64,000 nt of DNA from Phoronis australis. Taxonomy: Eukaryota; Phoronida; Phoronidae. This document shows, piece by piece, positions 26,821 through 39,500 of the stretch. The position numbers and the translations under genes are program-made. Numbering within the stretch: position 1 is the first letter of the stretch; every line of letters begins with the position of its first letter. The notes under the pieces were generated by a model, which saw only the letters and a list, made by a program, of their open reading frames with translations, ran no database searches and was not told the origin of the DNA. Location of the stretch: positions 380,708 to 444,707 of the forward strand of contig NMRA01000084.1 of assembly GCA_002633005.1 (NCBI GenBank), written 5' to 3'.

Positions 26821-26904
26821 CAATGTTCTAATAACGCAACAGAAGGACTTCGTGGCAGAAACATCAACATGTATTGAATATCAGTGAAGTTCCACTATTA
26901 AAAC

Positions 26905-26974
26905 ATATCAAATAAACACAGAAATATCAGGAACCCAAACTGAGGTTCCTGATTTTTCTGTGTTTATTTGATAT
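26905..26974. ncRNA. near-perfect hairpin, candidate small-RNA precursor
   Basis: The left arm at 26905-26935 and the right arm at 26944-26974 are reverse complements over 31 bp with a single mismatch (..GAAATATCAGG.. against ..CCTGATTTTTC..). The loop is eight bases (CAAACTGA). Homology stops at both arm ends. A transcript from either strand would fold into a long perfect stem. It could be a lineage-specific microRNA or siRNA source, a tiny palindromic MITE, or a cruciform-forming site. The short loop is unusual for a microRNA. It does not resemble any Hox-linked microRNA I know. Confidence 0.4.
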
Positions 26975-29900
26975 ATTTCATTACTAGCCAACCTCAGCGT
27001 CTATTTATTTAAAACAGTTGTTTTAAAGCATAGAAAGGCACTAAATTTATAACATTGGTCGGACACCACGAGAGTAAAACGAGTGCCCAGGGTCAAATTG
27101 TTGTACTCGGTATCGATCTCTAAATTGTTTTGACATTTTCTATTTCACTTTTGCGCTAAAACAAGATAAGTGTCTGTTATTCTATGCAAGAGAAAATAAT
27201 GGCTCAAAGGTATACTCGGGAACTGTTTAAGCCTAGTATGCACTTGGCGACCCGGGATTGAGGCTAAAGGTTCGAGTCTGAACTCGCCGGAATTCTCGAG
27301 TTTTTACTCGAGTATGTACCACAAAGCATGTGTCATCAGTGCGAATTTGGACAAGGCATGCATATGGACAAACCTTGATGTAGCCGTGCATAACTAACAG
27401 ACGATTACATTCAGGTTGCAGAAACGTAGAACGGAAATGCCAAAAATAATCTCGGTTTCCATTTCGAGTACACACATTACAAATGTTGAAATTCAAAATG
27501 AATTTGATTGATTAAATTAATTAATTCGTGAATGGGGGAATGTAGAGCACAGCTATACATCTCGGTGAGAAATGTAGCTTTTTTCGGAAATCAGCATTGG
27601 TGCGAAAACCAACTCACAGCAGCTGAATGTTTTGCCGCTAAGCCGAACTGGTCCCTCGTCAAACTAAATAGCGGAGCGATAAAACCTTGATTAAATGGTA
27701 AACACACCGACTTTGATTTCAGAGAATGTCTGGCAGACAACTGACGATTTCAAGTGAAATCATATGTTCAACGGTTTTTGTTGTTTCGTATCTCTTGTCG
27801 ATGCTATTATCTTCAACTACGATCCGAAAAAAACGTGTTTCGGTACTAAAACTGGTAATGTTCCTTTAAAGTGTTCTACGAATGACGTAATAGAAAAGGG
27901 AAAAATTGTTCCGGTAAATGCTCTGTTATGACCAGTAAAATTCCGGCAGTTCTGATATAGAGGAAGAAAAGAGTTGGCGTCCTAGGCTTGGATATTTTCA
28001 AATATTATTGTCGCTAGACTGTGTTGGCCTCAATTCAACACGACGCCTTGTGACTAAATGACGACATACGTAGTTGATTGAAAACCACGATAAGTTGTCA
28101 ATGCGATGTTGTATAATATTCACGCATCAATGAACACGGATCAGTAACTGAACTTCAAATACGTCAACAAGGGTCAGATAGGGCTGCAATCTAAGGTCGA
28201 AACTATGTGTTTTCAGGTTCTTTGCTTGAATTGTCTGAATCTATGTTTTCTTTCGTTTTTTTGAATTGTTTTGAGTTAAAATACATAAGTTTTATTAGTT
28301 TCAACAAACACGTTTACTTTGATCGCCAAATCAATTGTTCACAAAGGTGGGCAGGTTTGACCATCACGAATAATAAATATTCATCACGAAGAGTGCCGGT
28401 GACCTGTGTTTCGGAAAACGACCAATAGCGAAATTGACGTGTTGCTAACTTCGACGATTGGTCACAAGTATATCTGACGTATTGATTAACTCGATGAGCT
28501 TAAAGATTTCATAGAACTTCAAATTCGCTAATACTTAGGCACGTCCAAAGTCGCCTGTAAAAAGTTTCACTTTGTCGATCCAAACATAATTGTCAAGTTC
28601 GCTATTCTAATCAATCTGCGATACGGTCAAGCGATCACTGAAATTCAAAAGCGACTATTCGTATAGGTTTGACAATGTTTCAGATTTTCTAGGGGACCCA
28701 GTTTACCCAGGCTATACACGGCTTCTGTCAGATAGTACATTTGAGGCACGGCTTTGGGATATTTGGTATCTTGCTCAAACATGTATAACGTCGGTTTGTT
28801 TCGATTTTAGGCGTAATTCGCCAAACTTGTGTGCAGAAAGTTTAAGAGCAAGCAATCGATTAACTTTAAAACAACATTTCAAACCTTGGAACTGGAATGG
28901 CAAAGAAAGATTATTTGGAAAATAGCATGAAACGTTTTAGATTGCCCCTTGATCAAGTTTAATAAACCGCCATGCTCGTAGGTGGTTGAAATCGTTCGTC
29001 CAACCATGCAAAACAATCTCATGCCTAATAAACCAACAAAACATCTGAGGTTCCAGGAATACATGTACACGATATGACACAGATCTATGCAGACAATGAT
29101 GTACCAAACATTTGTCATGAACAGCCGTCCAAGTTCAGACGAATTTGCCATTGACAGGGGTGGATTATTCACTGATGGAATCTGTTATTCCCATACTAGC
29201 GCAGAACAGGTGCCCTGAAACCCTTGCAAACCCACGCCACCAACCTTCTTTGATAACCACAACGACGTGGTTGTTTTTCGATTCACATTTTATATTCTTG
29301 AAAACAAATCGTCGTAATAGAACGTAACGGTGCTCAGGCGCAAGTATGGGCAGATGAGCTGAACTTTGCGGACTTATTTTGAGTGTTTTACATAAGGCTG
29401 TAACACAGTGATGGACATAGTACAACAGTCTTTCAAACTTAAGATGGCGGAACAGAAACAATAACAACGAAAAGAAAAGGCGCTAACTGTTAGGAAATGT
29501 TTGGTGACTGCCCTGACTTTCGTTGCCAGTAACGCAAAAATTAATTGATAGTGCATCTGACGTATACAATTTTTGTGTACGATTATAGGATTAGGGACAG
29601 TGACTTTGGAAAGAAAATTCCCAATACTAAAGATCTCTGTTCTCACCACCTATATCAACGCTATATAAAATATGCAGTTTTGCATGGTACAAACAAATGG
29701 TACTGCACAAACAAAGTATTAAAATCTACACTCTAACAACAGGTTCACGCAAATGTACACGTAGCCTACTAACCGTTGGCCGAGCTCCATGTCAACTTCT
29801 TACTCGACATTGATTGGTGCTTCATGTTTACTATTGCGTTTGGACGGTTTCTGGTATTTGAATACAAACACAGTCTAGTAGCCTAAAAAGAACGATGAAA

Positions 29901-32889
29901 TAATTCGAACTATGTAGCATATACTGAACGGCTACCGCTCTCTTTACGACGGTGAGGCAAATGGAGGACACGCGCACTGATGTTCTTTTGTCGAGGCAAG
30001 CTGTTTCGCTGAACGGGGAACATTTAGCTTAATTCTCGTTTGCGGTGATTTGTGGCTAGTGGAAAATTATTACTCAAAAGCTATGAGTATGGGAATGGTG
30101 AATTATGTCCTGAACAACTGGTCTCTGACTTTAGATCAGCAGTAGCCAATTGTCGATGATAATGCAGGTCACGTGGCCACTCGTATCCAATGGCAGTGTG
30201 ATCTTGTCTGGCGGACATTCATAAATCTAATTGCTCGGATTCCGTAGTCTAGATGTGGGTGGCTTACATAAAACGGAGCTTTATGTCCTCCCCAGTGAAA
30301 TTATGGCGGAGGGAAATAAAACAATTTGTAGTTGTAGTAGAACTTTTCGTGGAAATCTTGTTAGAATAACCTCTTCTGAGTGGTCAGCAGAGTTCTTCTG
30401 ACCAAAACTTAGTTGAAAGTAGTGTCGAGGTTCAAGCTCACCATCACCTGGGAAACCAATCAAACTATCTTGTTGGATGCCTTGTTGATAATATACTTTC
30501 AGTACACTGTTTTGCCTGTACCACCCTGTCTTATTACTTGAAAATTTACTGCCGTGACATGCTCGCTGCATCTGTTGGTACAAATGGATCTGCCTCAGCT
30601 GAAATAATTCAAAAACATAGAAACTACGGCGGGTGCAGCTGATACGAAATTCGCAGTGATTGTTTAGATTTCGTTCGCAAGTATTTATTTATTCAACCAA
30701 TTTAGTGTAACTGCTATCCCTTAATAACCCGGATAATTATAAACAGTGGTGTTTGATATATGTTATAAAGTGTTGGATAATTTAGAAAGACATTGACGAT
30801 GAAATCGTACATTGAACTTTCTGAATGTTTCAATCATCATGCCAGATTGTTTTTGCCAGTGACGGAATAAGGTTTCTTGTGGCCCTGAGGTTTAGGAAGA
30901 CTGTGCGCCCTGGTAATTTCAGATTCTATCGAGATGCTACATTTTTCAAACTTCCCTTGGTCGACGCCATTTTCACCCAAATATTGCAAGGCGAAACGCC
31001 GATGACGGCCAAACGGGGGACCTGATTTGTGAGGGGTCCTGAGCTATAGCTATTCTGCGGTACCGGTGTTGGTGTAACAGTTCACTATGCCTATTCTTAT
31101 GTTATGAATATCGGTTTAGTAGTGTAAACGGATATGAACGAGTAGGTGTGTCGAAGTGCGGTTTAGCATATCTTTGGATTAAAAGGCAGGTGGAACTGCC
31201 AACGAAGTGAAGTTTCTGAGAAGTTACAAACAAATTAATAAACCACAGCCAACATATAACTGAACGTGTTTTACGAATACCCATGTTAGCGAATAAATCT
31301 TGTAAAACTAATCCATGGAAAGGAATGACTTGCCGCAGTTTGCTTTCAAATCGATCAACCCATTTTCTAGTTTAATATATTAAATTTTAAATGGAAAACT
31401 GCCAAGGTGAGTAGTGTTTTTATATCACCCGTATATTAGGTTGACACGGGTATTTACTTTGCCTGTTTAAATTTCGTTAGAATATCTGCATTCACAATGA
31501 CGTGTAAACCGAGTTGAACTAACTAATAACTTCAAAGCACCAACGCCATCATCGAACCGCCACTTCAATTACTGTACATAATGTTGGCATATTTTTAAAA
31601 GAAATAAAATATGGAAGTTTAATATGCCGCCATGATTATTGAATTGTGAGGTTTGTTTGGGTGCAATCAGTGCATAGTTTTTCTGCACTTATTAAACAAT
31701 GTACCTCTGTGTGAAATTCTCGTCAGGAACCGTGCCTCGGATTTTGTGCACATTGGAATTAACAGCACTTGTTGACGGAAAGGTGGACAAGATAAAAAAC
31801 GACGTCGGAAATGCCGCTTTCAGGGCGCATGTGGGCATTTTGCATTTCAGGAATTGTGATTGACTCCTCCCTTCGCCGTGCTATGTCCTAACTCCAACAG
31901 TCGGGCTCGAAAACTAATCAAAAATACCATATAAATAAGCCAATGTCTTGTTTGAAATGTGGATTAATTCGGAATCGAAGATTCTCTAAATATACTAATT
32001 TCATGTTTGTATCGGATTTAAAACTAATTTGTTATCCACGAAGCCCTAAGATAAGCAATGTCCATAGCTCTTTCATCTCCAAGGAGTATTTTGGGGACAT
32101 GCGTGTATAGGCACAATTTAAGGTTTTTTCTTCGGTGCTGTAGTTCAGGTGGTGTTTTATTGAAATGAAAAAAATATTAAGATTGACACAATAGTAATGA
32201 AATATAGATTTATTTCCATCAGATGCTATCTTGCTCACCAAGCCATTGCCTAGGTGAGACGGGACGGGTGGTGAACAACGCGGCCACCGATTGAGTAATG
32301 CCCCTTTCGACCACCCGTTATTGGACATGAAAGGCTCCGCACCTTATGAAAAATGATCATCGGCTTCATGTGACAAGCAATACGTCAGAATTTCGTGTTT
32401 TTATGTTAAAAACCTGGAGCTTCATGTATTCAACCTGCTGAACGAGGGACCACACAAATAGGCTGACACAGATTTGCCTGGGTGGAAACTAATTCTGTGA
32501 ACATTTGTGATAAATTGCCAGTTCATTTGTTTACGTCACATGCTGTGCAGTGAAATCAAAGTGCCTTCAATTTTATTGTAACAGAATCTGCTAGATAACG
32601 TTAGCTATGCTATTGGACATTACATTTTGTATTGATTCAGCAACATGAGGTAGAATATTTCTCTTTTTATGAATTATTCTAATATTCTTGTAGTTTACTT
32701 GATTAATACTACTAATGAAAAAGCTATCGTATTGTCAAAAATTTCCAATAGAGATATTTAACTAAAACCCATGATGTTTTTATCTTTGATGATTTTGTTT
32801 GAAACTCACTTTAACGCGTGAAACCCATGCCAAATCCAGAATTCTCTTCATATGGAAATAACTTTTTAGGAAAACTTATCAAAGAAGTC
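26975..32889. other. intergenic DNA, no gene seen
   Basis: No exon of a known family was seen on either strand. An AAGATGGCGGA YY1-like word lies at 29441-29451. Several 60-100-codon frames near 28879-29736 and 30281-30583 lack composition or motifs suggesting real proteins. A short palindrome ctcgag..actcgag lies at about 27296-27313. Confidence 0.5.
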
Positions 32890-32903
32890 CCACTAGGGGG
32901 CAG
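32890..32903 (+). promoter_or_regulatory. CTCF-consensus-like site
   Basis: CCACTAGGGGGCAG matches the bilaterian CTCF core, commonly written CCASYAGRKGGCRS, with flank GCAG following. It stands alone between Hox4/mir-10 and Hox5, where an insulator would be biologically sensible. Motif evidence only. Confidence 0.5.
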
Positions 32904-35900
32904 CAGTGAGGTGTTCTCCTGAAAAAAGTGACAACATAACAAGTTGCCCATCATGCGAGGCAAATGGTACTTAAAGTGTTCAATAGGATAATGAAACGGT
33001 CTACCATTCATGCAGTAGACTTTTATAAAGATTATCAAACTTGCAATGTCGTAACTGCAGATAATTCCCTTTATGTGCAGGCATCTCGGTTGATAGGAGA
33101 ACATATTAAGAAAATATTCCTTGTAATTATTTTTAGGTAATTCTGTTCGAACTCGAGAAATTACAAAGTGTTGTTATGGTACTTAGGGGAGTTAGGAAAT
33201 CCCAGGATATAAATACTAAAGATGACAAGACGAATGTTTGTTTCTCTCGCTATTCTGTGGTCGTTGATCAAATTGTACGTTCGGGCATCTCTTACTTAGT
33301 ATGGGCTACTGCCATCTAGAACTTCGGCCGGATTAATGTTAAAGCCCCAACGTTTGCAAATCGTAAAGCTAACAAGAAAAACCTAGGTTTGTTAACTATG
33401 CAAAATATGTACAACGAACACATGACTTGTGTTAGTGTCGTCGTGTACAGGTGCATGACTACATATTCATGCAGATGCGTGTCGATTATGGTGTTTGTAT
33501 ACGTATCTGTTCATCTGTATTGTACTGTTTCTGTATTTCATCTGTTTATACGAATAAACACATCTGTTTATACGAATCAGATGATGTGTGAATTTGGGGT
33601 TCAGTTTTGGTCCCCTCCACACGATTGCTCGACCTTGCGGTGAACTGGTCGCCCAAAGATTTCATAAGTTCAAAAACTCGCAGCATAGTTTGAAATTGAA
33701 GTAGTCTACTTTAGGGTATCATCGTAAATGGACACAAATCATGTAATTGCTTCACTACACGCTTAGCACTTACGGTGTTTTGATACCGTCAATTACATAG
33801 AATGCTAACTGATGAGATTGATATTAGCTTTCTACCACACAGAGAAATTAACTACTGAGAAAATTGAAAAACCATATCTACACTGGGATCGTACGATGGA
33901 GAATAGACATGTCTGTCAGTAGATTTTCTAGTTTGATTTGTTTTTCTAACAAATATTTTATCTCAAGTATCGGGCAATTATTTAGAACTTAATATAACTT
34001 AGATTGGTTAGAGATCGGCATTAGATATATCTAATAGACTATGGATGTTAAGTAAGATTTAAATGGTAATCCGAATGTGGAGTTAAATTAGAGCTTCTTT
34101 ATTCACCACCTATCCAAAACAATAAATTAAATCCACATCTCCAGTTTTGAGACATTATGAACGCAATCTCATTGGTGACCAAAATTGTCTACACTTTTTG
34201 TAAGATTGGGTTGTTCTGTTACTCTTCCGTTTCCTTTTATCAGCTGCATTCTTCAAATAACAGCTGACCTAATTAAATGCGCTGTTAATTTGTTAGCTAC
34301 GCGATGAAAGTGACAATGGAGCAAGTAATCAAACCGCGTAGCGCTATACAGAATGTTACACACACGAACACAGATTTCTGATACCGTGATTAATTGAGCC
34401 CGTCAAAACATCAACAAAAATTAATGAATATTCATTTCAGTAGCTGCGTCTAAAACATTAGATAAAATGGAATTAGTCTCTCCTCTGAGCGGTTGCAGCA
34501 ACGTAAACTATTTGTCGGGAGCCAAGATGGTTGTTCACAAGAGTAGTTTTACATTTTATTTTCTATCGGTTCCATGGTTGAACACAATATCAATATGCCT
34601 GCACATCTTTTGCATAACGTTTCTCGTGTATTCATTTTCTTTGTATCAATAGTAACACTTTGTGTCGCATATTTTCTACAGTCATCAGTCTAAATCAGAT
34701 CTTGCAACTACAGACGACTGCTGGCTGTCAATTGAGAAGGCACGTGCAGTTAGTATTTTAGCTGCATGTTTATGAGAAGTGAAAGACGTCCAATGAAAAT
34801 TTCAATTCATCACCAGTGCTGATTAAGACTTTTTAATTTATTCTTGTTGTCGAGCATTCTTTATTTTTAGTAACGTTTTCCGTGTTAAGCCCTCTGCCAG
34901 GATATTGAAATCAAAGTTAATGTTGTCCTTTGGTGAAAGTATAAACATACACAATCTTCGGTCATATTAAAAGATACAGGAGGATATTTTCAGTGACATC
35001 AAAGTTCATTTGCGCGTGTCTGTGACCTCTTCTTGCATGCTTAGCCTTCCCAACCGTGAAAAACTTGTGTCCACCCGTAGAGACCGTTTTACTTGCAGCA
35101 CTGGGTGGAAAGGCTTTGTAACCGGCAACATTATCATTTCATGCTATTTGAACTATTGTTCGCCGATGTCTATTAGAACCCCTATTTAACAAGTTAGCCC
35201 TATAATTTAAAAGCTGACAATCGCGGAAGTCGATATGCAGGTGTGTATACAGAGAAGGTGAAGTTTGCAACTACACATACTGGGTTAGTTGTGAGAGTGT
35301 ACGTGTAAAGTTTTTCATTCTAGAAATGGATTTCGGATATGCCATGGCTTAAGAAAATTACATGCACGGACACTGATACCTGGCAAACTGGCACAGACAA
35401 TTCTGAATTGCTACACAATGCAGAGCGTTACTGTGCAAATGTCTTACATTTAGTCAAAGTCAGATCAGAGCCTGACCCACGGACATCGCACCACAGGGGG
35501 CTGTAGGGGGTGGGTATAGCCCCCACTTTTGTCAGTGCTGAGCCGCCTGAAAGTGACCGCTCTGTTGAGCTCACTTACGTTTGTAAAAGCGAAATTGTCC
35601 TAAAAATGTGCCTGTCGTTATGTAAGTAGTCATTCGAAAGTCAGTGGGCAACACATGGGAAAATCATTGAACGAATTTTGAAAGTTTTCATAGCCCACCC
35701 AGCTGGCTTGCTGTTTTTCTACACAACTGTAGTAAACGAATGCCTATAGATCATCTCAACACATTAGGGGGTTCAGCCTGGTGTATATACATGCATGTAT
35801 AAGACAGTAGCAAGCCTTTAATCTCTTTGATAGGCCAACCAGTTACATGTGGTATTAGGGGTTGTGATAATTTCTTAAGTAGTACCTTATGAATTTCACG

Positions 35901-36152
35901 ATTACGAAAAAGGGCATTTCATAAACTTGGAACTTAGATAATTCCAAATAATGACTGTGAAAACACACCACGTGTCCCGAGGACTGCTCAATGAACGATG
36001 CACAGCATGGCGGCTTAGATCAAAGACTTTAGAAACCGTCTCGCTACCATTGGCCAGAGACGATGTTACGTTTGGAGGTTTGATTAAAAATCCAGTGGCG
36101 ACTAATAAAATTACATGTTGTGTCATGGCTTTCTTGTCATCTGGACCGTCTG
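32904..36152. other. intergenic DNA, no gene seen
   Basis: It includes a 22-23-bp tandem duplication with catctgtttatacgaat at 33539-33577 and one palindromic MITE copy (35485-35549). At about 34250-34440 there is a stretch dense in TAATTA/TTAAT-type homeodomain cores and CAGCTG E-boxes that could be regulatory. No coding exon was recognised. Confidence 0.45.
35485..35549 (-). repeat. GC-rich palindromic MITE, reverse orientation
   Basis: The plus strand reads atcgcaccacagggggctg, then GGGTATAGCCCCCAC, then ttttgtcagtgctgagccgcc. It is the reverse complement of the family seen at 61667-61729, with the tandem-G segment slightly expanded. Confidence 0.6.
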
Positions 36153-36216
36153 CCCGGAGGCGTCTGCACTCGGACAGGGCACAGCCCGGAGACGTCTACA
36201 CTCGGACAGAACACAG
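36153..36216. repeat. 32-bp tandem duplication
   Basis: Two head-to-tail copies of cccggag(g/a)cgtct(g/a)c...cacag differ at about four positions. It is distinctly GC-richer than the surroundings. Confidence 0.85.
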
Positions 36217-36282
36217 CCGGTGCATAAGCCAAAACTGAATTGGCGATGACTAAATTATTGTTGATTGTCTTTGGAAATTTGT

Positions 36283-36500
36283 TGTATAGTATATATGCTT
36301 CCATACGACGTAGACTTTTTCGTGCTTTCATTGCCCTAATACTTGAACTATCTATGTTAGTTCAAACCTTATTTCCAAAAAAAAATCTTCGGAATGTTTT
36401 CTATAGTACATGTGCTTCCATACGACGTAATCTTTCCAGCCTTCATTGTCCTAATTCTTGAACTATCAATGTTAGTTCAAGCCTTATTTTCAAAAAAATC
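36283..36500. repeat. 117-bp tandem duplication, each copy with a small hairpin
   Basis: The segment with gcttccatacgacgta (36297) recurs 117 bp later (36414), followed in both copies by cattg(c/t)cctaat(a/t)cttgaac and a poly-A run. Each copy keeps the perfect stem TTGAACTA...TAGTTCAA, although the loop differs (tctatgt against tcaatgt). Conservation of the stem with a varied loop is notable but rests on only two copies. Confidence 0.8.
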
Positions 36501-39500
36501 GTATGTCCAGAAGGTAGTACGAACAGTTTTGTGATAGACGGTGCTTATCTCAAGTTCGAAACACGAATGGTATTGTTACGAAATATACACTTTAGTCTAC
36601 AGAAAGCAGGGTCCATGTTTGTTCTGTAAGATTCTCTTGGATATATGGATATAACATTTTTGTTCTGTTTCAAAATATGATGGTCAGCGATGAGTGGTTC
36701 CAATTCATTGTTCATATAATTTGTTTTGTCGTGTCGTGTGGGGATCTGGTACAGGGATAGGGCACCCCGTAAAATGACTCGATTGCTGGCAAAGTAGCGC
36801 GGAAACTTTTCATGTACAGTAGGTAGATGGATGGGTGATTTTCACCAGTACCCTCCGGAACATTGATAACAGGACTGGTCGCTGCATTGGTACTCTCTAA
36901 TTCAATTGTAAGCCTTCAGACAGCCGTTACCGCAGAGTGAAAGTCATTCTATTTTGTCGTAAACGGTGACTTACCGGAACTCGTTAGTTTGTAAGGGCGC
37001 ATCTTATAACCACTCGCCTTCTTCTGTGCACAGTACGTTTGATATGGTAATAAGAGTTCACTGTTTTGCTCGCTTAATCTCTTTCAGCTAAAAACGTTAA
37101 CGAAGGAGGAAGTGGGAAATTTATCAATAAAAATTTTGCAACCTTAAATCTGGCAAAACGGAAAGAATTTAAACTGAGTGTTTCTAAGAGAGTTGATCTC
37201 ATTTAATGGAGAACCATAAATTAAGAGTAAATTTTAAAGATATTTTTGAATGGAGATTTGTACTTACCAGACCTAGTTTGGAAACCTGTATATTTGTGTA
37301 TGTGCGTGAGTGTATACATATGCGCTGCTCAAATACCCAGATTTCAAATACACACGTATCCACATTTGCATGTAAATGGCTAGAAAATAGGCCCCTACGT
37401 TATCTACCTGTACACCGCTAAGAGTACAAGTTCTAAATAGATTAAACCAGTTGTCCATGCCTATCTTCCGTAAAGGTACACTATATTTGGAAAAATATAT
37501 ATTGAAAACCTTTCCGTCCGGGGTGCGAAGACGCACGGACATGTGGGTGGAAAGATGCTGACACCGTCCACAGCCATTTTAAAATCCACCTGTCCTCGAA
37601 ACTAAGGAATATACAGACATTCAATGATGCTAACCTAATGACACATCACGATGTTATCGAGCTAGACCGGGTGCGTCATTCCACGTCTTCGCCCATAGTT
37701 TATTTGTGTAATGGGCACCTTTTTAAAGAATCAAAAATGTTGTGAATGCCCTTCAAGTAGGGAAACGGAGTGAAGCAACTGACTCTTAGCTCATCTAATG
37801 AGCTGTGCATTTCAGCGTTTTTTCTAGGCTATTAACCGAATTCTACTCCACCGCAGTGCGTGCGATTCAATAATTCATCAGTGAACGAGAGCTCGAATCG
37901 GTTACACGTGTATGGGGGGCATCCGAAAAAAGTGAGTTGGGCTAGTTGATAGCTGTTGAATCCTGGTAAAATTAATATGTCGTTGCAGAAACTGCAAACG
38001 GGATTAACACTTGAGTTAATTAGGAAATAATGAGCTCATGCAACGTTACTGATGACTTCCAACAGGAGCGCCTATCAACCCATTAGATGATCAGCCGTTT
38101 GTGTCATTCAACTAGCTGTACATGAACTTATCCCAGACCACACTCCATAAATCATATCTAAACCATACTGGCCGCAGTGTCTCTGTGTGTGCGTATGAAC
38201 CAAAATGAACACGGAATCACAGATAATGTAGGGGTGTTGGAACAAGAATCGCGGGGGTGATAGTTGGTTTGATCTCGTTAACCACACAGGGGATCAAGGC
38301 TGCAAAATCCGCGGTCAACCGTCTCTCTTGCTTAGCCGCGTTTTCCATATTTTAAGACAACAGTCGATAAATCATACAGTTATGCATTGAGTAGTTAACT
38401 TCTTCTGGCGGCACACGCCCAGGTCGTTTTTTGGTTTCGATGACAAGCAGAAAGCATTTAGGGGTAAACGAAAACAGGGATGCGCTCATCACAAAAGCCT
38501 GATGGGCATTGCTGAAGACACGCCTGTATTTTGGGAGTACCCAGAGGCTTTAGTATTGCATCCATGCATGCAGTTCAAACTTGGGCACGTTAACTAAATA
38601 ACTGCATGTAACAGCGATGCAAACGGATAAATGAACAATGGTGTGTGGAAATCCATGGGGCGGAGACGAGCGAGGATTTCCGTCAAAGCATGCTTGCGAA
38701 TTCAATTAATGCTAGTCTCATCACCCTTGTTCATTGGTAGTCATAAAATGAACATGCATGCAGGTATTAAAAAGGCTGGCATAACATCGTACTACCATGT
38801 GGAACTACAAATTCCGCGTGTACATCCATGCGGGCCCCGTACATGACATTGTTCACACGAGGAAACCCCATGGTGCAGGCAACATCTAACAGACTGGTTG
38901 AAAGCACATGCGCCTGACCGTCTATTATTACAGAAAGTAAGAACAACGCAGTGCTGTCATGAAGTGGAAAGTCCGTTTTATTTTCAAACCTCCTTTGACA
39001 AACACATGTGATCCCGTGTGCTGCGTAAGCCACTGACGAATTCCCAAAGCGAAATCTCCAGTCATCGGTGACTATTTGGACATCATCTAAATAGATAATT
39101 TTCAATGCAGTTTTTGGAGCTTTGATTATTGAAATAAATCAAAATAATGCCCACGCAGACATGCCCCCGGTCATATTAACGGTTTGCCGCCTTTCTATCT
39201 CAGTACAATTCAGTAACGTCGTTGCATCGATTTGATGTCTTTATTTTCTTATTGTCGGATACCTTGAAATACCCTGCAGACGTACTTGTGTAAATTGTTA
39301 AATTATAGCTTCACCCAAAGTTTGTAACAATTCAATCCATCTCGTCGGAATGGCATACTGTGGCCAGTGAACAAATGCAAATGACAGTGGACCCAAGTTC
39401 GACCTCGCTGTGTAAAAAGCACACAGCGTTGTAATTGCAGTTTAGAACTCTATATTTGTAAGGTTCACAAGTAGCTCGAATGCAGGATATTCTTTCCGAA

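Larger units (their letters stand above)
21712..26904. other. intergenic DNA with simple repeats, no gene assigned
   Basis: The interval holds an 11-base G run (22864-22874), a CTGT microsatellite and an ATAAC pentamer repeat. A weak CTCF-like word AGGTGGCGC lies on the minus strand within 23807-23822. The plus frame at 23335-23706 (123 codons, ending near FISFKSRPIGAL) is the longest here. It has no domain I recognise, no exon-like context and no neighbour that explains it, so I do not call it a gene. Frames near 24540-24986 are likewise unassigned. Confidence 0.45.

Noticed and set aside
27244-27290. GGTTCGAGTC as a tRNA B-box
   Set aside because: No A-box at a workable distance and no acceptor stem.
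21880-31090. Possible repeat pair with cctcagctatagatatt-like words near 21920 and 31040
   Set aside because: Similarity is limited to a few short words and could be chance.
36700-36720. TGGTTCCAATTC as a plus-strand homeobox helix 3 (W-F-Q)
   Set aside because: The next codon is not Asn and no homeodomain residues surround it.
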